Shown here one piece after another: positions 18,989 to 29,500 of a stretch of 64,000 nt of DNA. How positions within the stretch are numbered: position 1 is the stretch's first letter; the number at the start of each line of letters is the position of its first letter. The stretch covers positions 44,362,001 to 44,426,000 of the forward strand of contig OY754466.1 of assembly GCA_963575645.1 (NCBI GenBank), written 5' to 3'. Both the position numbers and the translations under genes were made by a program. The stretch is from Xanthostigma xanthostigma. Its lineage: Eukaryota; Arthropoda; Insecta; Raphidioptera; Raphidiidae. Below the pieces are notes generated by a model, which saw nothing but the letters and a program-made list of their open reading frames with translations, did not search any database and was not told where the DNA came from.

Positions 18989-21900
18989 TTAAGATTCCGA
19001 AGTTGATGAATCCACAGATGATGGTATAGGGAGTAGACAAAGCTTGACGATTGGACGAGTGAACGTTGATGTTTGTGTTTTAACGGTCACTACACGTACC
19101 AGACCGTCAACTCCTGGTGTCACATTGATAATTCGGGCAAGTGGCCACTTAGATGGAGGGTAACGCTCGTCTGTAACCAATACAAGAGCACCTACCTTAA
19201 TGTTTTCGACTCTGTTGTGCCACTTGGAGATGCCCTGCAGACGTTGGAGGTATTCAGACGACCAACGTTTCCAGAATGATTCGAGCAACTGTCTTTGCAG
19301 TTGCCATCTTGATAGTCGTGCCGGCTTGATGTCGAGGAGAGATGGTTCAGGTATGGAATTGAGAGCTGTTCCTGTAAGGAAGTGGCCTGGAGTCAGCGCG
19401 TCGACATCTGTCGGATCATCGGATAGTGGGCAAAGTGGTCGCGAATTGAGTACTGCTTCTATTTGAATGAGTAGAGTAGAGTATTCTTCATATGTCAATG
19501 TCGCGTCTCCGATAACGCGTTTTAGGTGGAACTTCACTGACTTGACGCCAGCCTCCCATTTTCCTCCAAAGTGTGGAGCTGATGGAGGGTTGAACTTCCA
19601 TTCAGTCCCGTCGTTTGCTAGGAGATTGGCTAATTGTCCAAGTGCTTTTGATGACGCATGAAAGAGTTTGCGAAGCTCGGCATCTGCGCCGACGAGGTTT
19701 GTTCCGCAGTCGCTTGTGATGGTTGTGCAGATTCCTCGGCGTCCCGTGAATCTTTTGTAAGCCGCGATGAAGCCTTCTGTTGAGTAATCCGTCACCAGCT
19801 CCAGATGTACAGCTGATGTTGCGAAACATACAAAGAGAACGATGTATCCTTTGTACGTCCTTGTAGCTCGTCCTTTCCAAGTTTTTAGGTTGATAGGTCC
19901 CGCGTAATCCACGCCAGAGTGCGAGAATGGGCGAGACGGAGTTGTACGAGAAGGGGGCAATTGTCCCATCAGCTGTTGAGCCATCACAGCTCGTTGACGA
20001 GCACATTTAACACATCGCAGGATATATGATCGAACTGGAGCACGTCCACCAAGTATCCAGTATGATCGTCGAAGTGTTGCAAGTGTCACTTGCGTTCCAC
20101 CATGAAGCGTCGATAAATGAGCATCTCTGATAATGAGCGTTGTGAGAGGTGACTCACGAGGCAAGATGAGTGGATGCTTTGTGTCAGGATCGAGGAGTGA
20201 ATTATGAAGCCGCCCGCCAAGTCGGAGCAATCCGCAGTTGTCAAGAAATGGCACCAATCTGAGAAGTGAACTCGAGCGCGGTAAAGCCCAGCCGTTTTTC
20301 AGGTATCGAATGTCCTGGTCAAGGTAGGCCTGTTGTGTGGCTTTGATCCAGAAGAGTCGGGCTGACTCAAGTTCGAACGGAGTGAGCGGCCCTGAGATTG
20401 TTTCCACACTGCGTGTCTTTAGTCGTGTGATTGCTCGTTGACAGATGGTTGTGATACGAAGCAGACGAGTCAGATTTGAGTAACGATAAATGAGACACCA
20501 CAGAGGAGGTCCACCGCGTTGAACAGTTGCGACGACCATCTTCCTTTCTTCAAGGTCTACATCTTCACTGTGATGAGGGATGTTCGATGGCCAGAAATTT
20601 GAGTGTTTTTTCAACCAGGTCGGGCCTTGCCACCAGATGTGATCTGGGGTCAGTTGTTGTGGAGAAAGTCCACGTGAAGCACAATCAGCTGGATTGTCAT
20701 CACCTGATACGTGATGCCAGTGCGCATTAGGAAGAATGTTCTGAATCATTGTGACACGATTTTTTACAAAATCCTTCCACTGTGAGGGTTGCCCCTTGAT
20801 CCAATACAAGGTCACCGTTGAGTCGGTCCACAGATGAATTGCGATATCGTTTCTATTGATCGTTTGTTGTAGGCGAGAAGAAAGACGCGTAAGTAATACT
20901 GCTGCTGTAAGTTCGAGTCTCGGAGTTGTAACACGAGCAATACGAACACGTTTCTTTACCGTAGATGTACCTTTTCGGGGGGCAACTTTCGTTTTAGCCG
21001 AGATGAGTGCGACACGAACTTTACCGAGGTTGCTCATGACTCGTAGATAGACGACCGCACTAAGGGCGACATGCGATGCGTCCGAGAAACCATGTAGTTC
21101 CACTGTCGAAATTGATAACGATAGACCAACCCATCGCGGTATAGAGAATGTTGACACGTATGATAGTTCTGCGATAAATTTTATCCAACGATTCGCTAAT
21201 GGTTCTGGAAGTGGTTCATCCCATTCAAGTCTAATCCACCACAATTCTTGCATAAAAATCTTGGCGCGAATAATCACGGGTGATAGCCAACCGAGAGGAT
21301 CGAAGCATTGAGCGATGCGAGAGAGCACAGAGCGTTTCGTCCACACTGATGTGTTCTTGTTTGCATGCGACGTAAACACAAACGTATCTGTTTGCAATTG
21401 CCATGATAGTCCCAGAGCGCGAAATACTGGCTCTTCTTCGAACGACACTGATGATACTTCGGCACGCCGGGATTCCGATATGTCGGTTAGCAACTCGTTA
21501 TTATTGGCGACCCATTGTTGTAACGTGAATCCAGCCGCTAAGAGCAGATTGTCAATCTGGTTAATCTTCTCACGACCTTCTTGAATAGAGTATGCTCCAG
21601 AATGTACATCGTCCACATACGTTTCCTTGAGAATTGCGTCGACTGCTTCCGGGAATCGATAACCTTCATCCTGCGTGAGTTGGTGTAGAGTGCGTATGGC
21701 AAGATAAGGTGCACAAGCCAATCCATATGTTACGGTACATAGTTGGTATGATGAGACAGGAACATCAAGAGTATGTCGCCAGAGGATGCGTTGGAGATCC
21801 CAGTCATCAGGATGCACACGAACTTGACGATACATCTTCTCGATGTCAGCTGAGAAGACGTATGGATAGAATCTCCATCGTGTAATCACGTCGGACAGAT

Positions 21901-24283
21901 CTTCGAGTATTTTCGGACCGATGTGCAAACAGTCATTGAGCGATAAGCCACTGCGTGTAGCCTGTGATCCGTTGAAGACAACGCGTAGCTTGGTCGTCGC
22001 GCTTGTCTCCTTCATCACGCCATGATGAGGTAGATAAAATACCTTTCTTGGGTCTTTAGGTTCGTCAGGGCCACGATTCATGTGTCCAAGGTCTTCATAC
22101 TCCTTCAAGAAATTTTCATAAGCAACGTGAAAGCTGGGTTCACGCAGGAACCGTGTCTCCATGCGTGCAAGCATGCGAAATGCACATGCTTTTGAGTCGC
22201 CGAGATCTTCTATTGATTGTTTGAGTGGAAGCTTAACGATATAACGCCCTGTGGCGTCGCGTGAATGTGTCGAAACAAAGTGCTTTTCACATTCGACTTC
22301 ATCTTGGGATAGTTCTTCATGCGATGAGGGAAATGCTTCTTCCTGCAGCCAGAAGCGTTCCAACGATTTGAGTAATTCACGGTCAGGAGAGCAATGATAG
22401 CTATGACCTACATTGAGTTGTTGATGCGCTCCGAGGGTGTTACCGGACAAGATCCACCCTAAGCGTGTTCTTTGAGCAATTGGAGCTGTGTCAGGGCCAT
22501 TACGTACTCCTCCTTGAAGCACGCGTTTGTAGACCTTGGCACCAAAAATGATGTCGATTTTTCCAGGCTTCGCGTAGCCTGGGTCAGCCAGTTGAAGACC
22601 ATGAAGATGAGGCCAGGTTTGAGATGATGCTTCTACAGAGGGAAGATGTCCCGTGAGTCGTGGTAGCACGAGAGTCTTTACTTCACACGAGAATGAAGGA
22701 GTTACTCGCGATTTAACCGTCATGACAACTTCTCCGTTGGTTGCCCGAGATGCTTCATTTCCCATACCAACGATTGGGATTGATGATCGAGAACGGGGTA
22801 GACGAAGTCTCTGGACGAGTTCTTCAGTTACTAAGGATACTTCTGAGCCTTGGTCAAGTAAAGCCCGCGCCTTCACATGCTCACCAGTTCGAGAGACCAC
22901 ATGAACCAGGGCCGTTGCCAATACCACCGATTCAGTGTTTGGTGAACAGTTCGCCACGATGTTAACAGCAGCTGGTGATGCACTAGGTTGGTTTTGAGAA
23001 GCTGTTATTTGTGTTGTCGAGGATGACGATGTTTCTCGATGAATTGACGTATGGTGTTGTGCTCCGCATGTTAGGCATGTTTTCTTTGATTTACATCGTC
23101 GCAGTAGATGATACCCAAGACAGTTGAAGCACAACTTCTTCTTCTGAATGATGTCCCTTCGTTGAGTCACGGTTTTCGATTTGTAATCAGGACACGCAGC
23201 GATGTAGTGTTCCGTTGACTCACAAGCGGCACACCCTTTTGCGGATGATGACTGGCCTTCAGTGGTATGATGTGATTTGCTTCCTGATGATACATTCTTC
23301 GTCTTTGAGCTTGACGACTGAGCTGAGCTGATGTTTCGTTCAAAGGCTTGTAGTGCTCTGGCTCGACCAATGAGAAAGATTTCTAATTGCTTGAAGGTCG
23401 GTGGATCTGTACTGGCACCGATTTCCTTTTCCCATTCCATGATAGTTGTTGGATCGAGTTTGCTGATTGTCATATACACCAACAAGTCGCTCCACTCTTT
23501 GACAGGTCGATGTAAAGCTTCAAGGGCATCGAGCGCTTGTTGTGAGTCATTGAGAAGGCGTTCGATTTCAGTAGCTGATCCGTGCGTAACTGCTTTCGTG
23601 GAGAAGAGAACATTAAGATACGTGTGAACAAGGATTCGTTGATTCTCGTAGTGGTTGACTAAAGAATCCCAAGCCCGTTCGAAATTTTCAGACGTGACCG
23701 CAATGTTCTTGAGTCTCATTGCCGCCGGACCCATGAGGCTTAGTTTGAGATATTGAAGTTTCTCAACGCACGTCAGAGATGTGTTATGTCCTACTAGTGA
23801 TAAGAACAAGTCCTTGTATGCGGCCCATTCATAGTAATCGCCGTTGAATTTTGGTAAATCCAATCGAGGAAGGCGGCCAGAATGAGACGTTCGATCTGGA
23901 TGATGCGGAGCTGTCGCGGATTGATTCGCAAGTGCTGATCCATCATCTGTTGCTTCAGATGAATGCAGCTCTTCGTAAAGAATTCCCATTTCTTCTTGAG
24001 CATCAAGGAAGGCCTCTTCACATTGCGAATACCAATTGTCCTTGAAATATGGATCCAATTTCAATTGTTCGCGTGTTTCATCCTTGGCAGTTCCGTAGAT
24101 TTCGCGAATGAGTAAGTGATTTTGTTGAAATTTTTCCCAGTTGGATTTCAGGCACTCTAGGCGTGATTGTATTCGACTAGTGGTTATTTTCTGCCTTCCG
24201 ATCTTCATAAGGTTTGTGACGGCGCGATGAATCAATCCATATAATTCTTCTTGGTGTTCAGATAAAGTTCGGTAATTAGACAT
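18989..24283 (-). CDS. BEL/Pao Gag-protease-RT-RNaseH-integrase polyprotein, 1764 aa, intact
   Basis: This polyprotein makes the virus-like particle and carries out reverse transcription and integration. I place the start at the ATG at 24283 (MSNYRTL). The frame is open further up to a GTG at 24328, close to the primer site. Gag has a DUF1759-type LPKFNGDYYEW (about 143-153) and zinc knuckles at 351-364, 385-397 and 403-415. The protease has the DQGS active site (Asp477). The reverse transcriptase has YVDD (889-892). RNase H has Asp1068, Glu1124, Asp1154 and Asp1200. The integrase has an HHCC finger (His1389, His1394, Cys1424, Cys1427) and a DDE triad at Asp1459, Asp1525 and Glu1577 (in FGGKWE). 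A BEL-type C-terminal domain (WHNRVENIKVGALVLV) follows. No stop or frameshift is present. The length is normal for the family. Confidence 0.97.
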   Translation of the reverse strand: MSNYRTLSEHQEELYGLIHRAVTNLMKIGRQKITTSRIQSRLECLKSNWEKFQQNHLLIREIYGTAKDETREQLKLDPYFKDNWYSQCEEAFLDAQEEMGILYEELHSSEATDDGSALANQSATAPHHPDRTSHSGRLPRLDLPKFNGDYYEWAAYKDLFLSLVGHNTSLTCVEKLQYLKLSLMGPAAMRLKNIAVTSENFERAWDSLVNHYENQRILVHTYLNVLFSTKAVTHGSATEIERLLNDSQQALDALEALHRPVKEWSDLLVYMTISKLDPTTIMEWEKEIGASTDPPTFKQLEIFLIGRARALQAFERNISSAQSSSSKTKNVSSGSKSHHTTEGQSSSAKGCAACESTEHYIAACPDYKSKTVTQRRDIIQKKKLCFNCLGYHLLRRCKSKKTCLTCGAQHHTSIHRETSSSSTTQITASQNQPSASPAAVNIVANCSPNTESVVLATALVHVVSRTGEHVKARALLDQGSEVSLVTEELVQRLRLPRSRSSIPIVGMGNEASRATNGEVVMTVKSRVTPSFSCEVKTLVLPRLTGHLPSVEASSQTWPHLHGLQLADPGYAKPGKIDIIFGAKVYKRVLQGGVRNGPDTAPIAQRTRLGWILSGNTLGAHQQLNVGHSYHCSPDRELLKSLERFWLQEEAFPSSHEELSQDEVECEKHFVSTHSRDATGRYIVKLPLKQSIEDLGDSKACAFRMLARMETRFLREPSFHVAYENFLKEYEDLGHMNRGPDEPKDPRKVFYLPHHGVMKETSATTKLRVVFNGSQATRSGLSLNDCLHIGPKILEDLSDVITRWRFYPYVFSADIEKMYRQVRVHPDDWDLQRILWRHTLDVPVSSYQLCTVTYGLACAPYLAIRTLHQLTQDEGYRFPEAVDAILKETYVDDVHSGAYSIQEGREKINQIDNLLLAAGFTLQQWVANNNELLTDISESRRAEVSSVSFEEEPVFRALGLSWQLQTDTFVFTSHANKNTSVWTKRSVLSRIAQCFDPLGWLSPVIIRAKIFMQELWWIRLEWDEPLPEPLANRWIKFIAELSYVSTFSIPRWVGLSLSISTVELHGFSDASHVALSAVVYLRVMSNLGKVRVALISAKTKVAPRKGTSTVKKRVRIARVTTPRLELTAAVLLTRLSSRLQQTINRNDIAIHLWTDSTVTLYWIKGQPSQWKDFVKNRVTMIQNILPNAHWHHVSGDDNPADCASRGLSPQQLTPDHIWWQGPTWLKKHSNFWPSNIPHHSEDVDLEERKMVVATVQRGGPPLWCLIYRYSNLTRLLRITTICQRAITRLKTRSVETISGPLTPFELESARLFWIKATQQAYLDQDIRYLKNGWALPRSSSLLRLVPFLDNCGLLRLGGRLHNSLLDPDTKHPLILPRESPLTTLIIRDAHLSTLHGGTQVTLATLRRSYWILGGRAPVRSYILRCVKCARQRAVMAQQLMGQLPPSRTTPSRPFSHSGVDYAGPINLKTWKGRATRTYKGYIVLFVCFATSAVHLELVTDYSTEGFIAAYKRFTGRRGICTTITSDCGTNLVGADAELRKLFHASSKALGQLANLLANDGTEWKFNPPSAPHFGGKWEAGVKSVKFHLKRVIGDATLTYEEYSTLLIQIEAVLNSRPLCPLSDDPTDVDALTPGHFLTGTALNSIPEPSLLDIKPARLSRWQLQRQLLESFWKRWSSEYLQRLQGISKWHNRVENIKVGALVLVTDERYPPSKWPLARIINVTPGVDGLVRVVTVKTQTSTFTRPIVKLCLLPIPSSVDSSTSES

Positions 24284-24332
24284 AATGATAATTGATGATT
24301 TTCTAACGTTTTGATGCACAAAATCCACAGGT

Positions 24333-24350
24333 ACCCGGTTCGAAGGACCA
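24333..24350 (-). other. BEL primer-binding site, tRNA-Tyr-like
   Basis: TGGTCCTTCGAACCGGGT (minus strand) starts 5 nt after the 5' LTR. Its complement ends ..TCGAAGGACCA, which matches the 3' end of eukaryotic tRNA-Tyr (acceptor CCTTCGA) with one mismatch, in the T stem. The tRNA is assigned from memory of the conserved tRNA-Tyr acceptor stem. Confidence 0.75.
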
Positions 24351-24355
24351 AAAAA

Positions 24356-24596
24356 TGTATATTTGTAATTAGGAAATAAATACTTGTGGATTTTTTGTAG
24401 ATAAAGATAATTTTACGATTGATAATTATATTCTGATCAGTTTCAATATTCGTTTTTAACTGATTTTATTTAACATTTTAACAAAAATTAATGTACAAAA
24501 AAGGTTACATAAAGTATTATAATAAGTTACATAATTTATCATATACAAATTCAATTAGGTAGATTCACATAAATCATTTTTGCTTTTTACCAAACA
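24356..24596 (-). repeat. BEL 5' LTR
   Basis: A 241-bp copy that looks identical to 18709-18949. It lies upstream of the polyprotein in the transcribed direction and is followed at 24597-24601 by the GTAGT duplication. Confidence 0.95.
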
Positions 24597-25490
24597 GTAG
24601 TCCTATGTTCAGACTCATTTTCAACCCTTTTTTCAGAATTTTTTTTAATAACAAAATAATGTACAATCATTTCAATTTTGTTACATGTTTTTACTGACAT
24701 CGTAAACTAAGAAAAAAAAATTATTTGCTTAATTTTACGCCATTTAATAACTGTTTTTTTAACCTAAAGTAGACAACTTTAAATGGAGGTAGGTGGGTAG
24801 CGCGGTTATAACGTCACTTGAAGTCATCTGAATTAAAGAAATTAAATTGGTTATTGTTTTGTAGGCTTGTGGCTCTATACCGTAGTAGAAATAAACATTT
24901 TTATTGATAAATTACAAAATGGCGGGTTTAAAAAAAACAACGATTAAATTGTGATTTTGTCGTTGAAAATCTGTTTAAAAAAATAGAAATAATTTTTATA
25001 ATTACGCTATTCTAGTATCGGACGGAGCTATTGTTGTGTAGAATATATTGTGCAAAATTGAAAGCAATCGGTTGTATACAATTGTTTCAATAACCCGCGC
25101 CACTTACAAAAACGTAGTTTTGAGAAAAACGCGTTTAAAGTATTGATTTCAGATTTCTTACAAAAAATAAAAATGAATATTTATACTAATCAGCTATGCC
25201 TGGTGTAAAGTACTCTACAAGAGTATAGGGTTACGTGATAACAATTGAGAGGTAAAAGCAGGTAAGAGTCTTACCGTAAGACCGTTGCTGCTCTCGACTA
25301 TATGCTATAGCTTTGTAAATATTTAATATTTCCGTCTAAAATTTTTACAGTATTTTCTTAATATATTATACTTACTAAAAATGTAAAAAAGATTAATTTA
25401 ATTTTCCGAAACCCGAACACCAGACTACGTCCTTAAATTCAGTAATGAATAATACGTACCTACTGTACTCATCTGTACTATATCTATATA

Positions 25491-25640
25491 TCTATACTAA
25501 TATTATAAAGAGAGAGAGAGCAAATTTTGTGAGTTTGTGTGTATGCGGAGGGTAATCTCCGGAACCATTGCAACTATTCTTTCAACATTTCAACTCCCGA
25601 CCAACATAGGCTATATATTATGTATATTATGTGCAAATTA
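25491..25640 (+). mobile_element. Helitron 5' end, body truncated or undetermined
   Basis: TCTATACTAATATTATAAAG at 25491 is the same start word that opens the Helitrons at 31069 and (minus) 53076. No CTAG-type 3' end with its GC-rich hairpin was found nearby, so the extent is uncertain. Confidence 0.5.
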
Positions 25641-26924
25641 GCTAAAGTTATGATGTTAAACGGAAAAAGTCGTGCCTCTTGAGAATTTCCATGGCATCCG
25701 TTGCGTTAATAGTTAAACGCCATCGCATCGACACGACCTCGTAATTGTTTACTGTGTACTGCTCACAAGATTGCAGGTTCGCCTTCAGCCGGAGTAATAT
25801 CAAAATATATTAAATACTAATTTCATTTGTAATTGAAAATACTAAACTAAAGGAAAATATTTTGCCGCTCGATATAAGGACCCGGCTTGTCATTGGCCTG
25901 AAATAGATCGTTTTATTATTTTTTGTTATTAATAACGATCGATATTTAGGTATAATGATCTACCGTGTATTTGTTAATGTTACATATGAATATAGTTGCA
26001 ATTTGAATGTAGCAGTACAAGAAAAACAAATGTTTCACAATTAAATTAATAACATTTTTCTCATCAAAATTGATATCAATATTGTACCTACTTAAAACGT
26101 TTCCAGCAGCCGTTCTAGACGGGATTTATGCTTGTTAATTATAAATAATTGAAATAAACCACGCACTTTTCACTATAATAACGAATCACAAACTATAAAG
26201 TATATAGTCAATTGTTCTTTTAATACATTTAACATTAGTACTGTTCATAAATTTAGGCCTCGAGACATTTTAATATACTCAATAATTTGTGAAAAAAAGG
26301 GCACTAAGAAGTAACTACGTTAATTTTGAGTTCACTGGCAAACACCACTCACTTCATAATGTCGTGTTCAACAGTCACTAATTTATTAAATACTGAGTAG
26401 CGAGGAATTACATTCTAGATCACAATGAGATATTACGTAATTCAGATATGTATTTGAAAGGCAAATTACGATAATACAGGTCAAATCTTTAAATACAAAT
26501 GCTACAGTATTAAAATTAAAACTTTTTTATGTTATTTATGACGATAAGAAATAAACATGAATGGAAGAATTAATGGGGTTCGAATGAGAAGGATAAAAGA
26601 AGAATGATCGCTTAGAACCTTTTAGTAGATTAATGATAAGAGATGAACAATACTATAAAAGAAATATCTGGCTCATAGAAACCAAAAAAAACATGTAAAA
26701 AAAATAATTTATAATAATTCACCATTTTTAGAGAGTAATAAATCCACATTAAAATATTTTTATATTAATTTTCAAACATTTTAATGATTTTTTACAGAGT
26801 GAAATTGTTTCATTCATCAAAACGACTGTCGTTTACACTTTCATTCTAAATTTGTTTTTTAATTAAACAAAGCTAATTGGAGTGCAAGAATGATGTTTGT
26901 TTGTTTAGTGGCGGCAACAATAAC

Positions 26925-27010
26925 ACGACGCGATGACGTCACGTGCAGAAGACGTCGCGGCGCGTCTGCAGATGTGCGGTAACTGAACTGAACTGTTGAG
27001 TTGCACTGAG
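26925..27010. promoter_or_regulatory. CpG-rich patch with a CRE/E-box site
   Basis: GCGATGACGTCACGTGCAGA joins a perfect TGACGTCA with CACGTG, followed by GACGTCGCGGCGCGTCTGCA. It is the most CpG-dense stretch in this AT-rich region. It could be a promoter core, but no adjoining exon was seen. Confidence 0.3.
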
Positions 27011-27229
27011 GTTCCATGCTTCGGTCACGGGTAACCTGTGGAACGTGTATTATATACTATTCTATAGTCGAACACAAAGTCAATTTAAGGCTGCGCTGCC
27101 AAATCGAAGGAAATCTATTTTCATGGGGATTGTTTAAGCAGTCAAAGAAAATATAGTAGATATATTAAAAAACAAAATTTATTTCTTTTATTATTTTAAT
27201 ACTTTTAAGTTCGTTTTAAAAACGTGGTA

Positions 27230-27660
27230 TATTAAAAAAATAGTATATTGTGCAACTAGTGCGACAATGCCGCACGAGTTGTACATACTATTTTTTATTA
27301 CAAATTAAATTAAATTAAAATTAAAATTTTATTACGAATTAAAAAAAGAAATTAGAAGTAATAAAAATTAAAATTAAATCATTAAAGAGTTGAAAATTCA
27401 GTTAAAATTTTTAAAATTGTCAAGAATAAAAGTCCATAATCGAAAATTTTAACCTCAAATCTGCTCCAAATGACAGTTTGTTTCGTTGACATTAACACCG
27501 TTATTATTTTGTTTTTTTCTCTGAATTTGCGTGCGACAAACAATAATTTCAGTGCGACAAATAAAGTTTCCGCAGGCAAATTAAAATAGCCACTTTTCAA
27601 CCGTAACAGCATGCGTAAAGATACCACTTTTGCCGCACGAGTAATAAAAAATTATTTCTT
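27230..27660. repeat. inverted repeat and related dispersed repeat
   Basis: ATAGTATATTGTGCAACTAG is mirrored by GAGTTGTACATACTAT at 27240-27295. The phrase AGTGCGACA and GCCGCACGAG recurs to 27645. GTTCGTTTTAAAAACGTGGT just before it recurs near 46312. It belongs to an unclassified repeat. Confidence 0.5.
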
Positions 27661-27749
27661 TTAATATTTCCCCATTTTCTTGTAGGTATTTCATGAATTT
27701 GACTTTATTCAATAGAGTAACTGTGATCCATTGAAGTAAATGTTAGGTA

Positions 27750-27815
27750 TTTGGAAAAAATTCCGTGGCATAAGGATCCTTATGCCACGGAATTTTTTCC
27801 AAACACCTATCATTT
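27750..27815. repeat. short near-perfect palindrome of the 'CCGTGGCATAAGGATC' family
   Basis: The arms TTCCGTGGCATAAGGATC / GATCCTTATGCCACGGAA meet without a loop, and AGGTATTTGGAAAAAA flanks them on one side and its complement on the other. Longer copies with the same ends are at 30594-30835 and 56930-57200. A single-arm copy is at 29149-29275. Confidence 0.8.
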
Positions 27816-29148
27816 TCTTGTAAGTTGTATTGTCTTCTAATTCCGAGTGAAGTTAAAAATTTCAAGTCTCTATCTCATCAGGAAGTTAGTTTGAAATAAA
27901 TTTCAAAGTTCCACCCGGACAGACATACAAGAAAGCAAGTTAATAAAAACGTGGTATAAAATAGTTGTATATTTTTAATAATTATTAATTTTTTTTGAAC
28001 AAAATTAATGAAAATTCCCTGCGTTTGGGGTAAGTGGGAACATGCTTGCGGCAACACAATGAAAATTCGAGAGAAAAAGAGACGGTGGAAGTGAAGGGCT
28101 AGAATATGCCCTGCAATCGTCCTTTTAAATTTTTACTCTCGCCTAAAAATGGTTACAGCTCTTTCGGCGCTATTTTGAAAGCTAAAGAGTTCAGGTAAAA
28201 GCCAAAGAACTAATCAAGAATCACACTACAGATCCTACCGGCGAATTTTTTGAAAAAATTGTTTTGGCGATCTATATATTTTTCAAAAAAATTGCAATTT
28301 TTTGTTTAGTTTTCCCGGCGGTAGAATCTTGGTCCTTCATTTAGCGCCTGCTCGAACAGTGGAAGAGTATTTAGAGGTATCTATTGCCCTTAAACCAGTG
28401 CTTCCAGCACAAAATTCCACCCGGGCGGAGATACAAGAATCGAGTTAATAAACACGTGGTAAAAATGCGCCATCTCTCCGTGACAAAATGATAAGCAAAA
28501 ATATCCATTTGTGTACCTAAATAAATTTTAATTCTATGACGGCAATACGCAAAAATGACCACAATACGCCGCGATAAATAATAAATATACAAGACAATAG
28601 CGGATTTGTGCTGTTATCACTACCTGCAGGGAAAACTTCGGTTCTTTCCACCTGTGTTTTCCATAGTTACCAAAGTTGTTTAAAACTTCACAGACACTAC
28701 ACACATGTAAGCCATGGGCGTGTTATGCGCTACCCAGTAGCTGACGCCATATTGTTTCATGCAACAGATATCGGTGAACAAAAAAAAGTAAATCGTTTGA
28801 GCAGGGACCGCTGAGAGATCGTCGAATAAAAATATTAGATTATTGATTTGTTTTGTCAGTCCCTAAACTTCGAGACAGTATTGGCATCTGTGACCTTTGA
28901 ACCCTGCAAAGGCTCAAGAGAACTATAAGTTGGCAAGGTGCTTGAGGAGAAACTGAAACTATACGTTAACTGCACTCTGTGACGTCGGATGGAGGTCTTA
29001 AACTGTTTTAATAATTCATGTTGAGTCTGGCGTAGATGGAAACTTATTTACTACTACTACTCTATTAATAAACATAGGATGTCCCGTCCCATCCGGCTTC
29101 GTACGGCTGTCAATTAACTGTTGTAATCTCATGTGACAGCATTTGAAC
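27816..29148. other. no gene; repeat fragments
   Basis: The 28120-28350 block (CTCGCCTAAAAATGGTTAC, GGCGAATTTTTTGAAAA) is a diverged copy of the foldback family at 58738 and 59741. GTTAATAAAAACGTGGTA near 27940 recurs diverged near 28442. The rest is unremarkable. Confidence 0.45.
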
Positions 29149-29275
29149 ACTCTGAAGATGATACAAAACGTATCGAAACGTTAGTATTAAATGCAAGATT
29201 AAAAAAGTCTCAGTATTGCTTCATTTTCGATCCTTATGCCACGGAATTCTTTCCAAATACTCATCGTAATCTCAT
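29149..29275 (+). repeat. repeat with hammerhead-like motif, copy of the 'CCGTGGCATAAG' family
   Basis: CTGAAGAT, then the stem GATAC-AAAAC-GTATC, then GAAACG, at 29152-29180. After about 35 nt comes CAGTATTGCTTCATTTTCGA and then CTTATGCCACGGAATTCTTT. It is a single arm of the unit that forms palindromes elsewhere in the window. Confidence 0.6.
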
Positions 29276-29500
29276 TATTCAACTTCTGCTGCTGTACTTA
29301 TCGTAAAATTTCTAAAGAATATCATAATCGTACACCAGATTGGGGCTTATGATTCAAATAAAATATTTAAAAGTTTTCGAAACTAGTGTGTTCCAAATCT
29401 GCTTGGTTTCCAGGCCATGATCTATTGGTATTTCTACCTGACGTTTCCTCTACAAGTACAATAGATATTATCAAAGGCAATGTGGTAGTTGGCCCGTAGT

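Larger units (their letters stand above)
18709..24596 (-). mobile_element. complete BEL/Pao LTR retrotransposon, 5888 bp
   Basis: The element has 241-bp LTRs (18709-18949 and 24356-24596) with TG...CA ends, and GTAGT duplications on both sides. It also has a primer-binding site, a polypurine tract and one unbroken polyprotein frame. All structural parts needed for retrotransposition are visible. There is no envelope-like frame between the integrase and the 3' LTR. Transcription would run right to left. By eye the two LTRs have no difference, so the insertion is very recent. Confidence 0.97.
18696..25436. mobile_element. TTAA-flanked DNA element split by the BEL retrotransposon
   Basis: TTAAGGACGTAGT at 18696-18708 and GACTACGTCCTTAA at 25423-25436 are the two ends of one element: once the BEL element and one GTAGT copy are set aside, the left end reads GGACGTAGTC, the exact complement of the right end. 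TTAA flanks indicate a piggyBac-like or other TTAA-targeting superfamily. The original element would be about 0.85 kb. Its inner part (24602-25432) has no coding frame, so it is a MITE. Confidence 0.75.
25437..27179. other. 1.7 kb with no gene; Helitron start and a CRE-rich patch inside
   Basis: Apart from a Helitron-type 5' end at 25491 and the CpG/CRE patch near 26930-27010, this is AT-rich sequence without recognisable coding or RNA genes. Confidence 0.4.

Noticed and set aside
19073-24045. Many secondary open frames on both strands within the retrotransposon
   Set aside because: They are shadows of the long BEL polyprotein frame, which alone shows protein domains.
24284-24328. GTG at 24328 as the polyprotein start
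   Set aside because: An ATG at 24283 is available in frame; eukaryotic initiation at GTG is unlikely, and the upstream codons border the primer site.
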